From assembly GCA_006503535.1 (NCBI GenBank), contig QYRS01000009.1, positions 1,736,001-1,800,000 on the forward strand: a stretch of DNA of 64,000 nucleotides, read 5' to 3'. A program made the translations under genes and the position numbers. How positions within the stretch are numbered: position 1 is the first letter of the stretch; every line of letters starts with the position of its first letter. This document shows positions 55,601 to 64,000 of this stretch, piece after piece. The notes beneath the pieces are model-generated. The model had not been told where the DNA came from. It ran no database searches and worked only from the letters and a program-made list of their open reading frames with translations. This DNA is from Arthrinium phaeospermum. Lineage: Eukaryota > Ascomycota > Sordariomycetes > Amphisphaeriales > Apiosporaceae.

Positions 55601-57186
55601 CTGTGCCTTAACAGATGAGGCAAGTTGGGCCAAGAAACCATCGGTCTGTTTGAGCAGATGAGTAATACGCGTATCCTTGGCTTGGTCAAGCAGTTTAAGA
55701 TAAGCCTCTTCGTCGTTGGCTTTCAGGGCTTGCAGACGTTGCTTGGCAGTTCGCTCAATGCGCTTCTGTTCTTCCTTTTCGATGTTGAAGTGATGAGAGT
55801 ACATCGTGCGACCCATCTTGGCAGTCCTGGCTCTAGCCGCACTGGCGCTCTCGAGAATCTCAGACTTGTTGTTCTGCACGGATTGGAGGAAGTCAATATG
55901 CTTCTTCTTTTCACGGTGCTCGCGAGCGTCTCGTTGCTGCTTCTCGAGCTTCTCGGTGATACGCGCTTCGCGAACATTCTGCTTCTTGGTACGACGGTAT
56001 TGACTGCGGTTAGTAGTCATAGCCAGGTTGTCGTAATGCATCATCTGTCGCCCAACCTTTTCCCGGAGATTCCGTTGCTTGGCATACAGACCCAATGCTT
56101 TCATTTCAATGATGGCTTTCCGCTTCAGAGTGTCATCTGCTTCAATCGTGTCTTTTGTCGTGTCCCAGTGAGCGATGTTCCCAGGTAGCGCCTTGAGTTC
56201 CGAGTACCGCGCACGCATGCGACTGAAGATGATCTTCTCCCGTTCATGCCTCATTTGTTCCAAGTCGACACCGGTGGGGAAACAGCTGGGTACAACCAGG
56301 CGTTGTTTCCTCTGGCTGTGGTCAGCATAGGTGATTTCTCGTCGCAAAAGACCTGATTCGTAAGGCGACTTGACCATCTTATACGTTGGTCCCTTGGGAG
56401 CGGGCGGGGCTTCGGGTTCAGCGGGAGCTACATCAGGTCCTACGGACGCAGCCTTGACGGATTCGGGAGCAGGGGTAGCAGCCGTGGCAGGGGCGGGCTG
56501 AGCTGGAGTGGTGTGCTCAACAACAGCCTGTCTACGTTGGCGCTGGGCACTGAGGGCCTGCTGCACAGCATAGGGGACACCGGCGTTCTTGCCAAGGAAC
56601 TTGAAGGCCTGAATCTGCTGTCTCAAAAGACTGAGTTGTTGTTGAGAGAACTGCGAGGCCGAAGATGCCGTTGAAGGCGAGGCCGCGGTGGGTTGAGAAG
56701 ATCCTGGTATGGAGGGAAGTGCAGACGCGCCCAGCGCTGCCGAGCTAGGCGGTTGTGATGACTGAGGCGCAGGCGCATGGACCTGGGATCCGGAAGGTGC
56801 TCCATTGACTTGTCCGCCATTAGTGGCATTATGTTGTTGCATCTGCTGCATCTGAAGCGCCTGTTGTTGCTGCTGGCGGTAGGCATTCTGCAGTTGTTGT
56901 TGTTGTTGGACGTTTACCAGGATCTGGTTAAGCCTCATATACTCGGGATCTGACTTGGGCACACCTCGTTCTTGCATTTGTTTGAAACGCTATCAACGAG
57001 TTAGCATACGCGGTGATGATGAGCCAGGCGTGACGAGAATTTGCGTTCTGACGCTCGACTAGGGGGTATAGTGTCAGGATATATACTAACCATGAACATC
57101 TCCTTAATCTGCGCGCCATTCATCTGCTGAGGCATGCCCTGAGGCCCAGGATGCTGGACAGCAGGGGGTGCCTGAACCGATGCCAT
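52686..57186 (-). CDS. snf2: Snf2/Sth1-type catalytic ATPase of SWI/SNF or RSC chromatin remodellers
   Basis: Three exons on the minus strand (57091-57186, 52967-56989, 52686-52907) give 1446 residues. Domain order: QLQ (about 142-175, QQLSLLRQQIQAFKFL), HSA (about 278-350), SNF2 helicase with ADEMGLGKT near 577 and DEGH near 677, helicase C with RAHRIGQ near 985, SnAC-like acidic region, AT-hook-type KKRGRKPGS (about 1208) and GGRPKA, and a C-terminal bromodomain (about 1258-1375, including YYLLIQNPICMNQI, CKTYNEDGSLLYSDA). The enzyme slides or evicts nucleosomes using ATP. From sequence alone I cannot tell Snf2 (SWI/SNF) from Sth1 (RSC). The first exon encodes 32 residues; the last supplies the end of the bromodomain and a short tail. 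Poly-Gln runs occur near residues 60-90. Confidence 0.96.
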
Positions 57187-58912
57187 GATCAAGATCCGGC
57201 ACTGTATCAGTGTCCGGTCAAGTGGACTCGTATGGAACTTCGGCTTCGAGCTGTTGTAGGGTCGTTGATCACAAGGTCATGACTATTGGCACCGAGTCGA
57301 CTAATTGGGACAGATCGCGTTAGTAAAAAAAGCCAGTCGCTCAGCTCCCACCAGGTAAAGGAAAGCAACGAGTAGACGATAGCACACTGGCAATGGCGGA
57401 TAGGTGGTGTAAAAAGATGGGATTGGACGCGTCGCAAAAGCTATGGTGTGGGTGAGGTTGCGCCAGACTTACATTGATATCTCGACGATCCTAGATAATG
57501 GGTTTTGGCAGCGCGTAATTGCAACGTATACAGCCAAGGAGCGCAGGCCGAGGGAAGATAATGTCGTTCCAGACGCGACTAAAGCGAAATAAGTGCAGAG
57601 GTTGCGATGGGATAGGGACGAATCGATGGACAAAACGCGCTGTGGAGACAGAAAGCGAGCGCGGGTGTGGTAGTTGGGTGGTGGTAGTGTGTAGTATAGG
57701 CTTCGCAAATAGTAAGAGGACGTGGGACGCGGAGGGCGGATTGGGAGTTCAGAAAACAGCCGCGTCGAAAAAGTCGGTAGAAGGGCCGGTCGGGTGGTGC
57801 AAAAGTGCCGGAAAACGAAGGTTGCTGCCTCTTCCCGATGGTTGTCGATGGATTTAGAGGGGGGATAGGCGATGCGGCTCGTTTTTTGGATGCGCGACCG
57901 ATTGATGGCGTGGAGTGAGATGGTTTGATGTGAGAGACGAACCTGGGGAGCCTTTGCCAAATTTGCTGGCTGGGAACACTGACCACTGCCGACTGCCTGA
58001 AATTGGGAAGCGTGCCAAGTGTGTTTTGAGCGCACTGTCTTCAGAGAGGCCCGTGACCTCGGAAAAGCTATCATCCGAGTGGACCAGGCTGCCCAAGTGG
58101 ATACGCTTTACTGGTGCTCCAGCCAATCAGAATTAGATATCCCTCTGAGATACAGCTGTGCTTCACGGTGGCTCAGGATGAATTGCCTGCTTCCATTGAA
58201 GACTAATAACAATGAAGGTTTCTATACAAGGACATATATTACTATTACAGATCTTACGGAGAAAGCTGCTGTGGGCTGTGAATGCATGCTCAATGAGATA
58301 GGAGTTGGCTGTGGGCAGAATTGAATTTAAAGGCCTCTTCTCTTGCTGATTCTGAGCGCATCCTGGCGGCTGTTTCGCAGCAGCTCATTTTCCCGCATTG
58401 GCCGTGGCCATCAATGAGTTCCTTTTTCAGCACCCAAAAGCTTATTGGTAGTATAATCTAGGCATTCGATCAAGATCGTCAAGAAATGCGCTCCTCGTTT
58501 CATTGGTCGATCCCAGTCCCTTGTTGCGCACTTACATTTAGAGGACGCATACCACGTATGACGGGAAGCTTCCCATCTTTTATGCTTAAACGCTGCTGTC
58601 CTACCAGAACGCGTCGTCTCCACAGCTTTTGGAGGCTAAAGTAAGATTATACGTGCATGATTAGTTAAGACTGCCTGGCTGTTTCCGCATCAAGACATGA
58701 CGTCCCTAATTGGACCCATGTAAACACGTAGATCCAGACAATTCATCACGGCAGTCGATGGATTGCCGCCTGCCCAATGCCAGGGGTGTGTGAACTGCTG
58801 CCCCGAGCACACCCTATTGCTGGACAGCCTGGGCTTTCTTGGCCCATACTAGGCAGGGCAAGGCAAAGCCACCATGACGCTCTCCTACTACCGCTGTTTA
58901 CCCCTCCAGCTT
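57187..58912. other. Upstream region of snf2, 1.7 kb
   Basis: It holds the snf2 promoter and probable long leader on the minus strand, then the 3' region of the WDR70 gene at the right. Several small open frames on both strands have no family resemblance. No gene is called. Confidence 0.6.
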
Positions 58913-60655
58913 TCACCGCTTGACCCGTTTCTTGTCGGGGCCCTCGTCCTCTTCGTCGCTCACCTCCGCGTATTGAGTCACAGGCTGCGTATCAGCATAG
59001 GCACCAGTGAACTTCGGGTCTTTCTTGGCCAAATCGGCATATTTGAGCAGCGCTTCCCGAGGGTCTTCATACAACATCTTGCTGAGCGGGATATTTTCGC
59101 TAACATGCTTTGAGTCCGGCTGATTGCGCATGAAAGGTGTAATTTGTTGGACTTGGGGTCTGCGAGGATCTTTCGATCTACCCGAAGCAGTGACACCAGC
59201 TTTTCGCGATCCTGACAGTTGGCCAGGCGCAACGATCGCGTCACCCGACAGACCAAGAGACTGGTCCGTAGTGAACTCGGGGTTATCATCCACGTGTCGC
59301 TTCTTCGGCGCCCTCGACATGACATCTTTGGCGCCGCGTGTTGACATGCTGGGGTTATATAGAATGTGTGTCTCACCGTTGGCAGAGCCGGTGACGATTT
59401 GGTTGATCTTGGGATGCCAGTTCACGGTGACCAGTGGTTTGCCAGGAGTGACAGGTGTTGTATACTCTGCACTCAAGTTCCCTGGATTGAGAATATGCAA
59501 ATGACCGGTTGTCGAACCAGTGATGATGCTGGCCGAATTGGGTCCGTATTTGATATTCGTCATTGGGTAATGGTCTGATGTCGATGGGTGGTCAACAGTG
59601 ACGAGAGGCTCCTTGAATTTGCGTGTGTCCCATAATTTGATCAGGTTGTCGCCGCCCCGAGTGACAACCATGCGACCATCGGAGCTGATGTCAACTCCGC
59701 CGGTCCATGTGTTGGGTTTGTGCGCGTCTCTGATCTCGGCAGCAGGCCGCGACCAAGGGCCATTGCCGCTCCACATAACCAATGTGCCATCTAATGCTGC
59801 CGACACCAGGACATTGCTTCCACCCTGTGCTGGTGCTCCCCAAGCCACCGCTGTCATTCTCGATCGGCCTGCAACACCGAGGGCCTGAGACTTGAAGACC
59901 AAAACTTCTTTTTGGCTGCGTTTGTTGTTGATATCCCAAATGCGCAACGTGCTATCTGTTCCTGCCGTAACACATAGGTTCTTATCCGTGGGATGCCAGG
60001 TACCGGTAGTGATTTCCGATACGTGCCCTTTCGTATTATTCATGTCTCTCAAGTACATGTCGCCCTTGACGAATTCGGTAATAACGTCGCCGTCCCGAGA
60101 CATGATCTTGGCTTGGGGATGTGCTGATACACATAGAAACATGCTGCCGGCAAGAGGATTGAACTCGACATGGTGAATCGGGTGTGCCTCGGAGGCAGCT
60201 GAAGCTTTGGTCTGATATGGGTCGACACTCCGGAAGGCGCGGATGGTGGTAGGAGTCATGGAGGCAAAGTCGTGCAGCTTCACGGTACAGTCGATGGACC
60301 CTGACACCAGCCTGCCACCGGCGGGATCTAGGGACACTGAAGTGACTGCACGATCGTGCGTCTTGATGACCATTTCATGCGACGTGGGATATTCATCCTC
60401 GTCCTCGTCGCTATCTGAGTCGTCATCGTCCTCGTCGCTGTCCTTATCGGCCTCTGAGCTCGAATCGGGCCGTTGCTGGATCTCCTTTCCCTTCTCCAGC
60501 TGTGGTTTTTCTGTAGGTCGTTTGCTGCGCTCGAGTTGGGCGGAAATGTCAGCCTCTTTGGATTTCTTGCCGAAGGAAGTCGGTAGAAAGGCGCGCATGG
60601 GGTCGTCCTCAGCCAGGTCGGGACCTTCGACCTGAAAATCGTCGTCGTCGCTCAT
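58913..60655 (-). CDS. wdr70: WDR70-type WD40-repeat protein
   Basis: One exon encodes 580 residues. An acidic, Ser/Asp-rich N-terminus (about 1-90) precedes a WD40 propeller (about 95-440). WDR70 landmarks are HEMVIKTHDRAVTSVSLDPA, LHDFASMTPTTIRAFRSVDP, HPIHHVEFNPLAGSMFLC, AKIMSRDGDVITEFVKGDMY, RDMNNTKGHVSEITTGTWHP and LRIWDIN. The C-terminal part includes RPQVQQITPFMRNQ and PLSKMLYEDPREALLKYAD, also typical of the family, and ends in a basic KKRVKR that may be a nuclear signal. Fission yeast and human WDR70 act with the CRL4 ubiquitin ligase in histone H2B ubiquitylation and DNA-break resection. The transfer of that role to this fungus is inference. Confidence 0.92.
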   Translation of the reverse strand: MSDDDDFQVEGPDLAEDDPMRAFLPTSFGKKSKEADISAQLERSKRPTEKPQLEKGKEIQQRPDSSSEADKDSDEDDDDSDSDEDEDEYPTSHEMVIKTHDRAVTSVSLDPAGGRLVSGSIDCTVKLHDFASMTPTTIRAFRSVDPYQTKASAASEAHPIHHVEFNPLAGSMFLCVSAHPQAKIMSRDGDVITEFVKGDMYLRDMNNTKGHVSEITTGTWHPTDKNLCVTAGTDSTLRIWDINNKRSQKEVLVFKSQALGVAGRSRMTAVAWGAPAQGGSNVLVSAALDGTLVMWSGNGPWSRPAAEIRDAHKPNTWTGGVDISSDGRMVVTRGGDNLIKLWDTRKFKEPLVTVDHPSTSDHYPMTNIKYGPNSASIITGSTTGHLHILNPGNLSAEYTTPVTPGKPLVTVNWHPKINQIVTGSANGETHILYNPSMSTRGAKDVMSRAPKKRHVDDNPEFTTDQSLGLSGDAIVAPGQLSGSRKAGVTASGRSKDPRRPQVQQITPFMRNQPDSKHVSENIPLSKMLYEDPREALLKYADLAKKDPKFTGAYADTQPVTQYAEVSDEEDEGPDKKRVKR

Positions 60656-61495
60656 CTTAGGGGGTTAAGGACAAATTGCTGGGCGATGCGGCTGCTTAAA
60701 GTGAAGGTTGTAGGCGGCGATCGCGAGGCTGAAGCAAGCGTAGGTACAGATGTAGATAGCTTAAAAGAAGTTACGTTAGTGGCTTGCGGTTTAGTTGCGG
60801 TCATGTCACTGTGACTGACCCCACTCAAAAACCCAACCTTGCCATCTCAAGCTGGAGCGCAAGGAGCCACCAGTAGTAGGTAGGAGCCACCGGCATGAAC
60901 TGTGCCCACTGCCCACTGCCCCCTGTGTGAGCCTGTTACTGAGCCTGTACGAGCCTGTGAGGCGCTTCAGTGACAGCATGTGGTACGCCAAGCATGATGG
61001 ATGACGGAGGATCGCTTGTATCGGCGTCGGGCAGGAACTTTGGAACCACAATTTCTTGGAGGAAGACCCCCAAAGGACCCTCTATTCGTTAATGCCTGCG
61101 ATTCATGTCCAGGTGGACGGGTTTATCATTATCAAATCCCAGGGACCAATAGCTTCACTGTCGCTTTTGTTACCCACTTACCAACTCCCTCGACTACTCT
61201 CGAATTCGAACAGAGAGCGTCTCTCTTGCGTGCCCAACTTTCTACATCTCACTCATCTGGCCAACCCCGAACGTCTTCTGATGCCAAAGGGTCGAGCGGT
61301 TCCCCCCTAGCAATGCGACCGTCAAACGCGTTCTCGTGTCCAAGTTACATATGGTTACCCGAGCATCTCCGGTTTATCTAGAGAGCGGCCTGCTTCGGCA
61401 GCTCACCTCGGAGGCCCGTCCCAATCGCTTCCTTCTGGACTGGTTTCCCACAATTGCGACTCAGTCGGGAGGCCTGGTATAACAGTCCCTACACG
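60656..61495. other. Divergent promoter region, WDR70 and NIPA-type gene
   Basis: An 840-bp space between two starts. It contains short direct repeats at 60869-60958, listed separately. No gene is seen. Confidence 0.6.
60869..60958. repeat. Short direct repeats in a divergent promoter
   Basis: GGAGCCACC occurs twice around 60870-60892, CCCACTG twice around 60905-60918, and GAGCCTGT three times at 60929-60936, 60941-60948 and 60951-60958. Spacing is irregular. Confidence 0.55.
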
Positions 61496-63727
61496 ATGCC
61501 GATCATTCCGAAACCCTACGATGCGAGCTGGGTCTTCGCTGGCTCGGGCGACAACGGCGACAATGACGACTCGGCCCCCAGGATTGGAAACTGGAGTTCT
61601 CTGGTTGGCATCATCACGTCCATTGTCGGAAATATCCTGATCGCCTTGGCCTTAAATGTTCAGAGATATTCGCACATCAAGTTGCAGAAGCGAAAAACAG
61701 AAATAAGGGAGAGGGCGAAAGAGGCATTACGGAGAGCCCAGAATGGAGGGCAGAACGGATACGGCGCAATCAACGAGGCGGTCGCAGACTCTGACCACCA
61801 CGCCGGTGAAGAAGATGACGTGTTGGAATCGCGTCCCCTAATGCATTCGAACGGATCGAATGATTCGTCGTGGAGCGGTACCTCGGCCGACGAAAAGGAA
61901 GTCGCCTCAACATATCTCAAGTCGCCATCATGGTGGCTGGGCCAAGTGCTCATGACGGTGGGAGAGATGGGCAATTTCCTGGCCTACGGCTTCGCGCCTG
62001 CTTCTATCGTGTCGCCTCTTGGAGTCGTGGCCTTGATATCCAACTGCGTCATAGCTCCTCTCTTCTTTGGCGAGATTTTCCGAGCCCGGGATTTTTGGGG
62101 CGTCGTCATTGCAGTGGGAGGTGCCGTAACTGTTGTGCTGAGCGCGAAGCAAGAGGAAACGAAACTGGAGCCTCACGACGTATGGGATGCTATCACAACG
62201 GTGGAATTCGAGATTTACATGGGTGTATCCGTCTTCTTGATCATCGTCCTCATGTGGGCTAGTCCCAGATATGGCAACCGTAGCATCCTGATCGATCTAG
62301 GTCTTGTTGGACTGTTTGGTAAGTCTACACTCGTTGGTTACTGGTTGAAAATATACTAATGCAAAGTAGGGGGCTACACGGCGCTTACCACCAAAGGTGT
62401 TTCCTCTATGCTGTCGTCGACTCTCTGGAGAGCATTTGCAACTCCAGTCACCTATGGTCTACTTGCCGTCCTACTGAGCACTGCAGTGATGCAGGTTCGG
62501 TATGTGAACAAAGCACTTCAACGATTTGATTCGACTCAAGTCATTCCGATCCAATTTGTTCTGTTTACTCTTTCTGTAATCATTGGAAGTGCGATTCTGT
62601 ACCGCGACTTTGAACGTACTACCTTGCAGCAAGGCATTAAATTCATCGGGGGCTGCTGCTTGACCTTCTTCGGCGTCTTTCTTATTACCAGCGGCAGGCC
62701 CCGCCACGACGAGGAGGATGAACTATCGGACGACGAAAACATCGAAGAGACTATCGGCCTGACGGAACAAGAATCAAATGGCGACCGTCCAGCGAAGCCG
62801 AGCAATCACCACCCGAGAAGCAGCGTTTCAAGCACCGCTTCCTCGCGTCATTCCTCTCGACGAGCCTCGCGGATCAGTTTCGCCGAGTCGGGAGTGAATA
62901 ACCCCTTGAATTCAGTATTACATAACACAGGCGTGCCGTCATCAAGAAAGCCTGACGGTTCGTTGTCTCGGACCTCGTTGCCCTTGGAGTCATCGCCATT
63001 ACTCAACAATCCCTGGCGGAACTCGGTGGAGGACCGTCCAGCACATCCCGGGTTCATGCCGACGTTTTCGGACGATAGTGTTGTCACGATACACTCGGCG
63101 ACCTCTACAAATACCGATCCGTCGCCCACTACCGGGTTCGGAGCCGCCCCTTCCACGACGACTTACCCTACTACGAATCCACCATCAGAGAGACCTACAA
63201 CGCCGCGGCCTTCATTCTCATCGTCTAGGCCTCACAGTCATCATTTCTCCAATACGATTATGTCGCCCTCGCCACTCTCCTCAACCATCACCGCGGTAGT
63301 GGCCGATACGCTTTTGCGCGATGACAATACCATGCCTCGGAGAAAGTCGATTCGGCGACTGCGGCCGACCCTTAGATCTAGTTTATTTGTCTCTCAGGAT
63401 GAGGCCGACTTCGACGCGCAAGAACCAGATGTGCTGCGGCCCACGGCAACAGAACCGAACCTTCTCCAGAGCACTGCACCGACGACACCAGCTGCCGGGG
63501 GAGTGGTGGCCGACCCGATGATCGGGGCCGAGGAGCGTCATGGCCTTCGCGGGCGTGCCCGTAGCGTTAGCAACACCCTGGGTGACTTCTTCGGCCGTAA
63601 GAGCAAGCGGCGCAACACAAATCCCGAGACTGGCTCGAGAGGCAATAGTCCGCCCGGTGCAATGCCTTCGACGGTGACGGCGGCTGATAATCCTGGACCA
63701 GGAGCACAGCAGGATGATGCCGCTTGA
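61496..63727 (+). CDS. NIPA-type magnesium transporter-like membrane protein (DUF803)
   Basis: Two exons (61496-62318, 62370-63727) give 726 residues. The NIPA core has eight or nine helices: SLVGIITSIVGNILIALALNVQRYSH, GQVLMTVGEMGNFLAYGFAPASIVSPLGVVALISNCVIAPLFFGE, FWGVVIAVGGAVTVVLSA, then after the intron GYTALTTKGVSSML, TAVMQVRYVNKALQRFDSTQVIPIQFVLFTLSVIIGSAILYRDF and GCCLTFFGVFLITSG. Animal NIPA proteins carry magnesium at endosomes and plasma membrane. A loop of about 100 residues, rich in charged and Gly/Ser residues, is inserted after helix 1, and the last 300 residues are Ser/Thr/Pro-rich and soluble. Both are larger than in animal members. The first in-frame ATG is at 61496. Transport activity is inferred. 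Confidence 0.9.
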
Positions 63728-64000
63728 GAAAATAGACTTGCTGGGGAGGAGGAAAATGCGATTTCTACATGTACAGGGGAAAAAGAGTATTGCACTTGTC
63801 ATTTGAGGCGCGGGCTATAGCCGCATTCTGTTTTTTCCGTTTGTTTGGTTTTTTTTGAGAGCGTTCAGAGACACTGCATTGGATAGGCGTTCAAGTGTTG
63901 CCTTTTTCTGGTTTAATTGTATGAGCTTGTTCCCACTATACTGTTAATACCCCTCGAATCGTTCGTTCGAGCTCTTCTTCCGAGCCAGCGGGCGGCGCCT
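63728..64000. other. 3' region of the NIPA-type gene
   Basis: T-rich runs near 63825-63855 suit a 3' untranslated region. The window ends before another gene can be recognised. Confidence 0.5.

Noticed and set aside
1..64000. CRISPR array, rRNA or prophage-like system
   Set aside because: No regularly spaced identical repeats, rRNA signatures or phage genes are present, as expected for fungal nuclear DNA.

Overview
The window is nuclear DNA of a filamentous ascomycete, most likely a member of the Sordariomycetes. The evidence is many short GT-AG introns (about 50-230 nt, often with a CTAAC-type branch site), long intergenic spaces, and fungus-specific proteins: a HET-domain protein, a Pth11/CFEM-type receptor, a Fcf2 factor, a HapE/Hap5 subunit and a Slp1-type SUN protein. 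I see no mitochondrial, viral or bacterial DNA, no CRISPR array, no rRNA, no convincing tRNA and no intact transposon. All exon structures were built by hand from splice signals, reading-frame continuity and family resemblance. In every multi-exon model the exon lengths sum to a whole number of codons.

Layout from left to right. A small secreted cysteine-containing glycoprotein of unknown function (373-1102) is followed by an RCH1/SLC10A7-type membrane protein (2938-4508) and a divergent GFA/CENP-V-fold protein (5142-6037). Next come an intracellular GH1 beta-glucosidase (7951-9470), a HET-domain protein (9845-11961) and Vps16 (12500-15368). Then come an eIF4B homologue on the minus strand (16371-18821), a Tim17-like membrane protein (20094-20943), a minus-strand FAD monooxygenase (22959-24347) and a CFEM/Pth11-like receptor (27082-28717). 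They are followed by an MDR-type alcohol dehydrogenase (30347-31588) and minus-strand Fcf2 (32060-32975), which is divergent from the CCAAT-binding subunit Hap5/HapE (35523-36742). Minus-strand Sec15 (37185-39610) is divergent from a large SUN-domain ER protein (40889-44383). Then a Mei2-like RNA-binding protein (44974-46975, minus) and a divergent pair made of an acyl-CoA dehydrogenase (48751-50127, minus) and a class III CoA-transferase (50755-52086, plus). The window closes with the Snf2/Sth1 remodelling ATPase (52686-57186, minus), a WDR70-type WD40 protein (58913-60655, minus) and a NIPA-type magnesium transporter (61496-63727, plus).

Most genes are housekeeping and unrelated to each other: vesicle tethering and fusion (Vps16, Sec15), translation and ribosome synthesis (eIF4B, Fcf2), chromatin and transcription (Snf2, Hap5, WDR70) and ER or transport functions. 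The one pair that looks like a functional unit is the head-to-head acyl-CoA dehydrogenase and CoA-transferase. Their shared 627-bp promoter carries two CCTCGG motifs, which match the FarA/FarB fatty-acid response element of aspergilli, and a tight cluster of three CreA-type motifs. This suggests an inducible, glucose-repressed organic-acid catabolic module whose substrate is unknown. I found no clear new defence or mobile system. The most novel pieces are that module, the orphan secreted protein, several very small exons, an upstream ORF overlapping a start codon, and some altered active-site or metal-binding motifs.
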